Positions 5,921 through 12,350 of a stretch of DNA of 12,859 bases are shown here, piece after piece. The stretch is from Candidatus Uhrbacteria bacterium (GTDB lineage Bacteria > Patescibacteriota > Patescibacteriia > 2-12-FULL-60-25). The translations under genes were made by a program, and so were the position numbers. Location of the stretch: assembly GCA_009691315.1 (NCBI GenBank), contig SICT01000026.1, positions 1-12,859 on the forward strand, in the 5' to 3' direction. Under the pieces are notes generated by a model. It did not search any database and was not told the origin of the DNA. It saw only the letters and a program-made list of their open reading frames with translations. Positions within the stretch are counted from its first letter, which is position 1, and every line of letters begins with the position of its first letter.

Positions 5921-5927
5921 CTCCCGC

Positions 5928-6764
5928 ATGACCATTAAGCAGCTGGAACAGAAAGCAAACGCCATACGCGAGGATATTATCCGTGCGCTGGTCAAAGCGA
6001 AAAGCGGACACTCAGCCGGCCCATTGGGCATGGCTGATGTGTTTACTGCCCTCTATTTTCACATTTTGAAAGTTGACCCAAAGCGTCCTGACTGGAAAGA
6101 ACGGGATCGCGTAGTGCTATCAAATGCCCATATCTGTCCCGTTCTTTATGCGTCACTCGCTCATCGTGGATTTTGTTCACTCTTGGCATTTAAAAATACC
6201 TTACGCAAGTTTGGCTCCCCATTTCAAGGTCATTCCAACAATCATTTTAACCTAGGAATTGAAACATGTGGCGGACCGCTCGGACAAGGACTGTCGCAAG
6301 CCATTGGCATGGCCCTCGCCGGACGACTTGACCAAGCGACGTGGCAGGTTTACGCCCTCCTGTCCGATGGAGAACTGGATGAGGGTCAGACCTGGGAAGC
6401 AATCATGATGGCGGGTAAGGAAAAATTACACAATTTAACAGCGATCGTGGATCGCAACAATATTCAAATTGACGGCTTCACCGAAAATATCATGCCACTC
6501 GAACCACTCGCCGATAAATGGCGCGCGTTCAACTGGCATGTGATTGAAATCAATGGTCACAACATGCGAGAGATTATCGATGCGTTGAATGAGGCGAAAA
6601 CCATTTTTGAACAACCAACCGTCATTATCGCGCATACCATTCCGGGCAAAGGCGTGGATTTTATGGAGCGAAAATTTGAATGGCATGGCAAACCACCAAA
6701 TGAAGAGGAGGCAAAACTCGCCCTGCAAGAACTCAAAGTCATCGGACAAAAACTCAAAAACTGA
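5928..6764 (+). CDS. tkt: Transketolase, N-terminal (thiamine-diphosphate binding) subunit
   Basis: First half of a split transketolase, 278 aa, moving two-carbon ketol units between sugar phosphates in the pentose-phosphate pathway. Visible: SGHSAGPLGMADV with the conserved His, DRVVLSNAH, CGGPLGQGLSQAIGMA, and the diphosphate/Mg motif SDGELDEGQTWEA (from S146) followed by NLTAIVDRNNIQIDG. The family GDGE motif is SDGE here, a variant usual in split enzymes. The length matches the N-terminal half only; the catalytic glutamate domain is in the next gene, 3 bases downstream. Start ATG 5928 follows an AAGGA at the correct distance, contributed by the repeat element. Two-gene transketolases are common in archaea, Firmicutes and CPR bacteria. 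Confidence 0.96.
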   Translation: MTIKQLEQKANAIREDIIRALVKAKSGHSAGPLGMADVFTALYFHILKVDPKRPDWKERDRVVLSNAHICPVLYASLAHRGFCSLLAFKNTLRKFGSPFQGHSNNHFNLGIETCGGPLGQGLSQAIGMALAGRLDQATWQVYALLSDGELDEGQTWEAIMMAGKEKLHNLTAIVDRNNIQIDGFTENIMPLEPLADKWRAFNWHVIEINGHNMREIIDALNEAKTIFEQPTVIIAHTIPGKGVDFMERKFEWHGKPPNEEEAKLALQELKVIGQKLKN

Positions 6765-6767
6765 CCT

Positions 6768-7736
6768 ATGCTCTTAAACCCCAAGATCTATTTACCAGAC
6801 GTTGAGCTCCTTCCCACCCGTAACGGATACGGCGAAGGCTTGGTCGAACTGGGCGAACAGGATCCACGCATTTTTGTTCTGACGGGCGATCTAGCGGAAT
6901 CTACGCGAGCGCATCTGTTTCAAAAAAAATTTCCTGAACGGTTTGTCGAATGTGGCGTGGCGGAACAAAATATGATGGGAGTTGCCGCAGGGCTTGGGCT
7001 GTCTGGAAAAATCGCCTTCGTCAGCTCTTATGGCGTTTTTTCTCCCGGACGCAATTGGGACCAATTCCGTGTCTCGGTCTGCTATTCAAATGCCAATGTC
7101 AAAGTCGCAGGAGCGCATACCGGCATCTCTGTTGGACCAGACGGCGCGACCCATCAAGCCCTCGAAGACATCGCGATCACGCGCGTCCTGCCCGGTCTCA
7201 CGGTCATTGTCCCCTGTGATTATTTTGAAACAAAAAAAGCCACGATCGCACTCGGCAAAATGATCGGCCCTGCGTATTTTCGATTTTCTCGTGAAAAAAC
7301 ACCGATCATCACCACAGAAAAAACTCCCTTTAAAATTGGCCAACATCTTGTTTTAAGACAAGGGAAAGATGCCACTATCGCCGCCTGCGGACCACTTGTG
7401 TATGAAGCGCTGATCGCCGCTGAACAACTTGCCGAACAAAAAATCGACGTGGAAGTCATTAATTGCCACACGCTGAAACCGTTTGATGAGAAGACGCTCA
7501 TCACAAGTGTGAAAAAAACCGGCTGTTGTGTGACCGTCGAAGAGCATCAAATTATTGGCGGTCTGCACGGTGCCGTTTGCGAAACATTAGGCCAAAATTT
7601 TCCCGTGCCCGTTGAAGCCATCGGCATGCCAAATTCCTTTGGCGAATCCGGAGAACCCCAAGAGTTACTAAAAAAATATGGCATGACCACAAGCGATGTG
7701 ATCAAGGCTGTTAAGAAAGTTTTGAAAAGAAAATAG
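6768..7736 (+). CDS. tkt: Transketolase, C-terminal (pyrimidine-binding) subunit
   Basis: Second half of the split transketolase, 322 aa. It contains the Pyr domain with the thiamine-activating glutamate E66 in ECGVAEQNMMG, then AGAHTGISVGPDGATHQALEDIAI and PGLTVIVPCD, a linker, and the C-terminal domain beginning near VLRQGKDATIAACG with the VEVINCHTLKPFD segment. It should pair with the 278-aa subunit so that active sites form at the interface. The 3-base gap and lack of a Shine-Dalgarno suggest translation by re-initiation after the first subunit, which would give equal amounts. No truncation is seen. Confidence 0.96.
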   Translation: MLLNPKIYLPDVELLPTRNGYGEGLVELGEQDPRIFVLTGDLAESTRAHLFQKKFPERFVECGVAEQNMMGVAAGLGLSGKIAFVSSYGVFSPGRNWDQFRVSVCYSNANVKVAGAHTGISVGPDGATHQALEDIAITRVLPGLTVIVPCDYFETKKATIALGKMIGPAYFRFSREKTPIITTEKTPFKIGQHLVLRQGKDATIAACGPLVYEALIAAEQLAEQKIDVEVINCHTLKPFDEKTLITSVKKTGCCVTVEEHQIIGGLHGAVCETLGQNFPVPVEAIGMPNSFGESGEPQELLKKYGMTTSDVIKAVKKVLKRK

Positions 7737-7751
7737 TCATGTTATAAAACT

Positions 7752-8657
7752 ATGAAAAAAATTCTTCACATCATCGGGTTTGTCAGCTTTGTACTTATCC
7801 TGGGCATTGTCTTCATCGTCGTTTGGAGCACCGGCAAAATGCCCAAGACCAGCCAACAGACTTCCTACGCTCCTACCATAGCCACTTCTATGGGCATACC
7901 GATGGGAATAGAGATGATGGATCAAGCCCAACAAAAGGACATGCTGGGAAATGGAACGAGTGCAGAAGATCGTGCAAAGATCGGTCCAAAGATCATCAAG
8001 AATGGCTCGTTGACCATCCGCGTCTCACAGCTTGAACAAAAATTAGATGAGCTAACAGGTCTAGCTAAAGACTTGGGCGGATATATTGATGAATCCCGCA
8101 TCTCAGATAGCGGAAATAACCGAACTGCCTTTGCCACCTTACGTATCCCCTCCAATAAATTTGATGAAGGAGTAAGCGCGATTCGTAAGATGGCGCTGGT
8201 CGTGTTTGATCAATACACAAATAGCGAAGATGTCACGGCTCAATTCGTCGATCTCGATGCCCGGCTCAAAGCCGCCAAGGCGGAAGAAGCGCAGTATTTA
8301 GAAATTCTAAAACGCGCCGGTTCAATTAAAGATACGCTTGAAGTGGCCGCGCGGTTAGGTGAAGTCAGAAGCCGAATCGAACAAATGGAAGGTGAACTGC
8401 GCTATCTGCGTGATCACACAGATTATGCGACCTTGAGCGTTCAGATGACCGAGGAGACGAGCATTGCAGCTCCAACGCGTACCTGGAAACCTTGGGAAAC
8501 TCTCAAGCAGTCATTTCAAGGACTCATTATCGCCCTCCAAGTGTTGATCGATATCCTGATTGTCGCCGCAACCTTCTTGATCGGGTTCCTCCTTCCCATT
8601 CTCATCATCTTAGGACTGATCGCTTGGATCATCCGCCGACTCATTTCACCTTCTTAA
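7752..8657 (+). CDS. DUF4349 membrane protein
   Basis: 301-aa membrane protein with the DUF4349 pattern: one N-terminal transmembrane helix (about residues 6-25), an extracytoplasmic region starting KIIKNGSLTIRVSQLEQKLDEL with GGYIDESRIS and LRIPSNKFDEGVSAI, a coiled-coil part (about 165-220: VDLDARLKAAKAEEAQYLEIL and EVRSRIEQMEGELRYL), then THTDYATLSV-like strand DYATLSVQM, and a long hydrophobic C-terminus (about 255-295) of one or two helices ending in basic RR. The family has no assigned function. ATG 7752 is the natural start (MKKIL, then the helix). It lies 15 bases after transketolase. Its last 17 bases overlap the opposite-strand gene at 8641. Confidence 0.88.
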   Translation: MKKILHIIGFVSFVLILGIVFIVVWSTGKMPKTSQQTSYAPTIATSMGIPMGIEMMDQAQQKDMLGNGTSAEDRAKIGPKIIKNGSLTIRVSQLEQKLDELTGLAKDLGGYIDESRISDSGNNRTAFATLRIPSNKFDEGVSAIRKMALVVFDQYTNSEDVTAQFVDLDARLKAAKAEEAQYLEILKRAGSIKDTLEVAARLGEVRSRIEQMEGELRYLRDHTDYATLSVQMTEETSIAAPTRTWKPWETLKQSFQGLIIALQVLIDILIVAATFLIGFLLPILIILGLIAWIIRRLISPS

Positions 8658-8967
8658 ACTGTTTTTGAATCTCCTGCCAACGGCCGAGGAGAAATGAGCG
8701 TACTTCAGGAATTTCCGTCTGGGCCACTTCTTTAGATTTGGTGTAGTAAGCTAAGACATGGTCGACGACTTCCGTGTACTTTTCTTTATTGAGCATTTCG
8801 ACGCTCTGTAATTTCTTCATCACCTGTGCTTGTAGCTGCAAGGCTTTCTTGCGCGCGTCCTTCGTCAATTGTTTCCCTTTACGTGACTGTAAAAATAATC
8901 CTGCGGCAAGACCAAGAATCGCTCCGGCGGCGAGACCGGCTTTGAGATGAGTGGAGTGTTGTGCCAT
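8641..8967 (-). CDS. YtxH-like small membrane protein
   Basis: 108 aa. A short N-terminal hydrophobic Gly/Ala-rich helix (about residues 9-26, AGLAAGAILGLAAGLFLQS) followed at once by RKGKQLTKDARKKA fits the YtxH pattern of a membrane helix then a [PS]-x-G-K-x-[LT]R-type basic stretch. The rest is a charged helical, probably coiled-coil, cytoplasmic tail. Function is unknown; B. subtilis YtxH is a general-stress protein, so an envelope or stress role is possible. It is convergent with DUF4349 (17-bp 3' overlap, no terminator seen) and divergent from the PfkB kinase, sharing a 45-bp promoter region. No Shine-Dalgarno. Confidence 0.75.
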   Translation of the reverse strand: MAQHSTHLKAGLAAGAILGLAAGLFLQSRKGKQLTKDARKKALQLQAQVMKKLQSVEMLNKEKYTEVVDHVLAYYTKSKEVAQTEIPEVRSFLLGRWQEIQKQFKKVK

Positions 8968-9012
8968 AAAGTTTGGGGGTTAGGGAATAAGCTATGCTAT
9001 GATAATACCATT
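8968..9012. promoter_or_regulatory. Bidirectional promoter with overlapping extended -10 elements (ytxH-like / pfkB-like)
   Basis: Plus strand: TGCTATGAT (8995-9003), an extended -10, predicts a start near 9010, three bases before ATG 9013. Minus strand: TGGTATTAT (9010 to 9002), also an extended -10, predicts a start near 8995 and a leader of about 28 bases for the YtxH-like gene. The two -10 hexamers share bases 9002-9003. No good -35 is seen on either side, as expected for extended -10 promoters. Confidence 0.5.
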
Positions 9013-9996
9013 ATGTTTGATCTTATTGCCATCGGTGATTCGACGTTGGATGTATTCCTACATATCAATGAAGCCACGGTCTCCTGCCAATTAAATAAAA
9101 CTCAGTGCTTGCTGTGTCTTGAGTATGCGGAAAAGATCCCTGTCGAATCTGTGCTAAAAGTGCCGGCGGCAGGCAATGCCTCAAATGCGGCTGTCGGCGG
9201 AAGCCGATTAGGATTAAAAACAGCCATCGTGAGTATTGTTGGCGGAGATGAAACCGGAAAAGAAATTATTGCCTGCTGGAAACAGGAAGGGGTGGCACGT
9301 GCGTATGTGCAAATTGACCGGCAACACGAAACAAATTATTCGACTGTGCTTAACTTTCATGGTGAGCGCACTATTCTCGTCTATCATCAACCGCGGACCT
9401 ATCGCCTGCCAAAGATCGATGGCGCCAAATGGATCTATTACACCTCCATCGGTAAAAAACATGAGATACTGGAACGTCAGCTCTTGACCCATCTCAAGCA
9501 CTATCCGAAAACCAGACTCATGTTCAATCCTGGCGCACATCAATTACATCGGGGCTTGAACAAACTTAAACCTGTCATCGCGCGTTCCTCACTCTTTATC
9601 GTCAACAAGGAAGAGGCTATGCGCCTGCTCGAAGATGGCGAACGTCCGATTCCAAATATGCTCATGAATTTTCATCATCTCGGAGCGGGTATTGTTGTGA
9701 TTACGGATGGCAGTAAGGGCGCATACGCCACAGATGGAAAACAAATCTGGTCCTGTCCGATTTTTCCCGGACCAATGGTCGAACGTACCGGCGCCGGGGA
9801 TAGTTTCAGTACGGCGTTCTTATATGGTTTGTCACGAGACTGGTCTATTCCAGACTGTTTGCGCGCAGGCACGGCCAATGCCTGGAGCGTGGTGCAAAAA
9901 ATCGGGCCTCAAACCGGATTGCTCAACACGACCGGACTGAACAAGGTGCTGAAAAAATTTTCAAAAATAAAAGCACGTCTCGAACCCAACCACTGA
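9013..9996 (+). CDS. PfkB-family sugar kinase
   Basis: Ribokinase-fold kinase, 327 aa, that transfers phosphate from ATP to a sugar, sugar phosphate or nucleoside. ATG 9013 is chosen because the family's first strand (FDLIAIGDSTLDVF) starts there and the promoter lies just upstream; an in-frame ATG at 8947 lies inside the opposite gene. Landmarks: AAGNASNAAVGGSRLGL (first PfkB signature region), VNKEEA, VVITDGSKGAYA, and the second signature ERTGAGDSFSTAFLYGL with catalytic base D263 and the GAGD anion hole. An insert near residues 24-38 carries three cysteines (SCQLNKTQCLLC). Substrate is not evident from sequence. With aldolase one base downstream, 6-phosphofructokinase is a reasonable guess; nucleoside kinase or ribokinase are alternatives. 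Confidence 0.92.
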   Translation: MFDLIAIGDSTLDVFLHINEATVSCQLNKTQCLLCLEYAEKIPVESVLKVPAAGNASNAAVGGSRLGLKTAIVSIVGGDETGKEIIACWKQEGVARAYVQIDRQHETNYSTVLNFHGERTILVYHQPRTYRLPKIDGAKWIYYTSIGKKHEILERQLLTHLKHYPKTRLMFNPGAHQLHRGLNKLKPVIARSSLFIVNKEEAMRLLEDGERPIPNMLMNFHHLGAGIVVITDGSKGAYATDGKQIWSCPIFPGPMVERTGAGDSFSTAFLYGLSRDWSIPDCLRAGTANAWSVVQKIGPQTGLLNTTGLNKVLKKFSKIKARLEPNH

Positions 9997-9997
9997 T

Positions 9998-10921
9998 ATG
10001 CTCATTCCCGCCAAGTCTCTCTTAGTAAAGGCCCGGGCAAAAAAATATGCCGTGCCAGCGTTTAATATAAATAATTTGGAGACCCTCCAGGCCGTGATGA
10101 GCGCGGCAGTCAGCATGAAATCACCGGTGATTATTCAAACCAGTGAAGGCGCCATCGAATATGCTGGCATGGACTATCTGATTGCCCTCGTTCGGGTTGC
10201 GGCCCAAACCAAGCTTCCGATCGTCCTGCATCTGGATCATGGAAAAGATTTAAAACTGATCAAACGCGCGATTGACTCCGGGTACACCAGCGTGATGTTT
10301 GATGGATCAAGCGAAGCGTATGCAGATAACGTACGCAATACAAAGCTTGTCGTGAAATGGGCGCGCACAAAAAAAATTTCGGTCGAAGCAGAAATTGGGG
10401 TACTGGCTGGCATTGAGGACAAAGTGAGCGTTGTGGAGAGAGGTGCGACCATGACGGATCCAAAACAAGCGCTTGAGTTTGCCACAAAAACTGAATGTGA
10501 TTCACTGGCTGTGGCCATTGGGACATCGCATGGAGCATTTAAGTTTGCGGAAAAAAATCATCCACATTTAGATCTTCCACGGCTTGAGGCCATTGCTCAA
10601 CTGGTCAAAATCCCGATCGTTCTGCATGGCGCCTCTGGAGTGCGCGAAGACGTGCTGAAAATTGCGGTGCACTATGGGGCAAAACTCGGGGAAGCGCGTG
10701 GGATTCTGGACCAAGATATCAAAGCCGCCATCTTTCGAGGGGTGGCCAAAGTAAATATTGATACGGATTTGCGTCTCGCCTTCACCGCTGGCGTACGCGA
10801 AGCAGTGGCCGATTCTCCAAGTGTCATCGATCCGCGAAAACTTTTAATGCCTGCCAGACTTTTAATGACCGAGATCGCCAAACAAAAAATGAAACTTTTC
10901 GGAAGTGCGGGGAAAGCTTGA
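9998..10921 (+). CDS. fba: Class II fructose-1,6-bisphosphate aldolase
   Basis: Zinc-dependent TIM-barrel aldolase, 307 aa, that splits fructose 1,6-bisphosphate into dihydroxyacetone phosphate and glyceraldehyde 3-phosphate, and reverses it. Visible: PAFNINNLE at the N-terminus, LHLDHG with catalytic D80 and metal ligand H81, SVMFDGS, VEAEIG, AIGTSHGAFKF with metal ligand H178, VLHGASGV with metal ligand H210, and the substrate loop KVNIDTDLRLAF. All expected catalytic and metal residues are present. It starts one base after the PfkB stop (TGATATG) and has no Shine-Dalgarno, so it is probably translationally coupled. Class II enzymes of this family may also take sedoheptulose 1,7-bisphosphate or tagatose 1,6-bisphosphate; the context favours fructose bisphosphate. 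Confidence 0.96.
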   Translation: MLIPAKSLLVKARAKKYAVPAFNINNLETLQAVMSAAVSMKSPVIIQTSEGAIEYAGMDYLIALVRVAAQTKLPIVLHLDHGKDLKLIKRAIDSGYTSVMFDGSSEAYADNVRNTKLVVKWARTKKISVEAEIGVLAGIEDKVSVVERGATMTDPKQALEFATKTECDSLAVAIGTSHGAFKFAEKNHPHLDLPRLEAIAQLVKIPIVLHGASGVREDVLKIAVHYGAKLGEARGILDQDIKAAIFRGVAKVNIDTDLRLAFTAGVREAVADSPSVIDPRKLLMPARLLMTEIAKQKMKLFGSAGKA

Positions 10922-10950
10922 TTGACGACGCGCGCGCTTCTTGATATAAA
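10922..10950 (+). promoter_or_regulatory. Strong sigma-70-type promoter of the 59-aa gene
   Basis: TTGACG (10922-10927), a 17-bp spacer and TATAAA (10945-10950), five of six matches in each box, with TG at 10942-10943 making an extended -10. The predicted start of transcription is about 10957. This is the best promoter in the window and begins on the base after the fba stop. Confidence 0.8.
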
Positions 10951-10979
10951 TGCCTCCGCTCAAATCAAGGAGGTATTTT

Positions 10980-11159
10980 GTGAACATCATTCGCGATCTT
11001 TCTGAAAGCCTGGGAAAACCCATCTCTCTTCAAAACGAACTTCATCGCATGTGGAATCGAGGCGCTCTGCTCGCAGAAAGGGTGCTGGATGAAGCACTAT
11101 GGCTCACCTTCACGATTCTAGCCAAAATCTGGCCAGCTCCTTCGCATCGCGAACACTAG
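10980..11159 (+). CDS. Small protein of unknown function, 59 aa, GTG start
   Basis: I do not recognise this protein. GTG 10980 is the start: it follows a perfect AAGGAGGT Shine-Dalgarno (10967-10974) at 5 bases. The in-frame ATG at 10950 overlaps the -10 box and cannot be on the transcript. The product is MNIIRDLSES... with a likely amphipathic or weakly hydrophobic helix at residues 28-51 (GALLAERVLDEALWLTFTIL then AKIW) and a short charged tail ending HREH. It contains three tryptophans. Strong promoter, canonical ribosome-binding site and an intrinsic terminator make a complete single-gene unit about 250 bases long. A membrane-associated or partner-binding peptide is possible; a regulatory RNA with a short ORF is the main alternative. 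Confidence 0.7.
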   Translation: MNIIRDLSESLGKPISLQNELHRMWNRGALLAERVLDEALWLTFTILAKIWPAPSHREH

Positions 11160-11179
11160 CATTTCTCTCATTCTTCCCA

Positions 11180-11206
11180 ACCTCGTCTCATCGAGGTCTT
11201 TTTTTT
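11180..11206 (+). terminator. Intrinsic terminator after the 59-aa gene
   Basis: Stem ACCTCG / CGAGGT (11180-11185 with 11192-11197), six-base loop TCTCAT, then C and eight T residues. It lies 20 bases past the stop of the 59-aa gene. Confidence 0.88.
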
Positions 11207-11233
11207 GTAAATAAGTCTATCCACAGCCCTCCA

Positions 11234-11263
11234 TTGGAGCAAACTGAAGGAAAATGGTAATAT
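11234..11263 (+). promoter_or_regulatory. Possible promoter for the DUF378 gene
   Basis: TTGGAG (11234-11239), an 18-bp spacer and TAATAT (11258-11263) with an upstream TG (11255-11256). The predicted start near 11270 leaves a leader of about 31 bases without a Shine-Dalgarno. Alternative -10-like sequences in the AT-rich stretch 11283-11298 cannot be excluded. The rest of 11207-11300 shows only a 13-bp direct repeat (11274-11286 and 11291-11303). Confidence 0.35.
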
Positions 11264-11300
11264 TTTATGAGCTTTTATTCTTTATGTATCTTTATTCTCT

Positions 11301-11531
11301 ATGATGAGTCATAATTGTTGTGGCGTTCACAAAGTCGCCTGGGTTCTCGTAATCATTGGTGCCTTAAACTGGGGATTAGTCGGCATTGCTAAGTTTAACT
11401 TGGTCATGTCCATCCTCGGCACCTGGCCCATGGTCGAACGCATTGTGTACGTCCTTGTGGGTCTTTCTGCCATCGCTATGTTGTTCGTCAAATCTTGCAA
11501 AGGCTGCCAGATGGGTGAGAAAAAAGTATAA
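11301..11531 (+). CDS. DUF378 small membrane protein
   Basis: 76-aa protein with two transmembrane helices. KVAWVLVIIGALNWGLVGI and the later IVYVLVGLSAIAMLFV match the DUF378 family (WxLxxIGALNWGLxG is its hallmark). The N-terminus carries a CC pair and the C-terminus CKGC, so cysteines flank both helices. ATG 11301 is followed by a second ATG at 11304; either could be used. The family has no established function. It is transcribed alone, between the terminator at 11180 and the terminator at 11551. Confidence 0.88.
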   Translation: MMSHNCCGVHKVAWVLVIIGALNWGLVGIAKFNLVMSILGTWPMVERIVYVLVGLSAIAMLFVKSCKGCQMGEKKV

Positions 11532-11550
11532 TTTAGGCGGGTATCAAATT

Positions 11551-11585
11551 CAAAACCCCTCGCAATTCTGCGGGGGGTTTTGTTT
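11551..11585. terminator. Bidirectional intrinsic terminator between DUF378 and tRNA-Leu
   Basis: Fourteen-base-pair stem (11551-11564 with 11569-11582, one T-G wobble), four-base loop ATTC. Read rightwards the stem ends in GGGGTTTT followed by GTTT and terminates DUF378; read leftwards the same stem ends in GGGGTTTTG and can terminate the elp3-dedA-tRNA transcript. It is directly adjacent to the 3' end of the tRNA. Confidence 0.85.
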
Positions 11586-11667
11586 GCCCGGGGAGGGAGT
11601 CGAACCCTCATACCCTTACGGGTTACGGATTTTAAGTCCGTTGCGTATACCATTCCGCCACCCGGGC
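11585..11667 (-). tRNA. tRNA-Leu (anticodon UAA)
   Basis: An 83-base gene with a full class II cloverleaf: acceptor GCCCGGG/CCCGGGC with discriminator A, D stem GCG/CGC with GG in the loop, anticodon stem ACGGA/TCCGT with loop CTTAAAA (anticodon at 11634 to 11632), long variable arm with stem ACCC/GGGT and loop GTAA, and T arm GAGGG-TTCGACT-CCCTC. The long variable arm and UAA anticodon make it leucine, reading UUA and by wobble UUG. CCA is not encoded. It starts 13 bases after the dedA stop, without its own clear promoter, so it is probably processed from that transcript. Confidence 0.96.
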
Positions 11668-11680
11668 CTATGTTTCGCGC

Positions 11681-12349
11681 TCAATTTTTATCATGAATTG
11701 TTTCATCCTTCAATCCCCTCACTCGAACGCGCACATACTCTCCTACTCCGATCAGAATTGATAATATAACAATACCGATCACCACCAAAGAAAAATGTTC
11801 TTTCACAAATGGAACATTCCCAAACAAATATCCGCCGCCGGCAAACAACAACACCCAGGCCACACTTCCCAGAACGTTATAGGCAAGGAAGGTTCCATAC
11901 GGCATAGATCCGATCCCCGCAACAAAAGGGGCAAAGGTGCGTAGGATCGGTAAAAAACGAGCGAGGACGATCGTTTTTGCGCCGTATTTGAGATAGAAGC
12001 CCTGTGTCCGCTCCAAATACTCTTTCTTGAAAAAACGTTCGTATTTCCCAGAAAACGCTTTTTGTCCCAAAGTATGACCAATCCAATAATTCACCGCATC
12101 GCCAAGAATCGCTGCAACAATAAGAGAGGCGAGCAGCCACCAAATATTTAAAGAATCAACGGCCGCAAAGGCTCCGGCGGCAAACAACAGGGAATCACCG
12201 GGTAAAAAAGGAGTCACGACAAGCCCTGTTTCGCAAAAAATAATAAGAAAAATAATAATGTAGGTCCAGGCACCAAATTGCTGGATGAAAATATTTAAAT
12301 AAGCATCAAGATGAAGAAAAAAACGGAGGAAAGAAAGAAGAGTGGTCAT
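11681..12349 (-). CDS. dedA: DedA/SNARE-associated family membrane protein
   Basis: 222-aa polytopic inner-membrane protein. The DedA hallmarks are intact: ETGLVVTPFLPGDSLLFAAG near the N-terminus and GAKTIVLARFLPILRTFAPFVAGIGSMPYGTF in the centre, with re-entrant and transmembrane hydrophobic segments between and after them (GSVAWVLLFAGGGYLFG, LVVIGIVILSILIGVG). Members with this motif set act in lipid flipping (undecaprenyl phosphate or phospholipid recycling) and membrane-potential homeostasis; which lipid is used here cannot be told. The start lies one base past the Elp3 stop (TGATATG), so it is probably coupled. The cytoplasmic tail is rich in Arg/Val (VRVRVRG). Confidence 0.93.
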   Translation of the reverse strand: MTTLLSFLRFFLHLDAYLNIFIQQFGAWTYIIIFLIIFCETGLVVTPFLPGDSLLFAAGAFAAVDSLNIWWLLASLIVAAILGDAVNYWIGHTLGQKAFSGKYERFFKKEYLERTQGFYLKYGAKTIVLARFLPILRTFAPFVAGIGSMPYGTFLAYNVLGSVAWVLLFAGGGYLFGNVPFVKEHFSLVVIGIVILSILIGVGEYVRVRVRGLKDETIHDKN

Positions 12350-12350
12350 A

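Noticed and set aside
7740..7748. Extended -10 TGTTATAAA just before DUF4349
   Set aside because: The predicted transcription start falls about three bases inside the gene after the A of ATG, and no good -35 at 17 bp exists; read-through from transketolase is simpler.
10951..10975. CCTCC/GGAGG hairpin that would sequester the Shine-Dalgarno of the 59-aa gene
   Set aside because: The left arm (10951-10957) ends about where transcription is predicted to start, so most of it would not be in the RNA. It would need a start upstream of the expected one.
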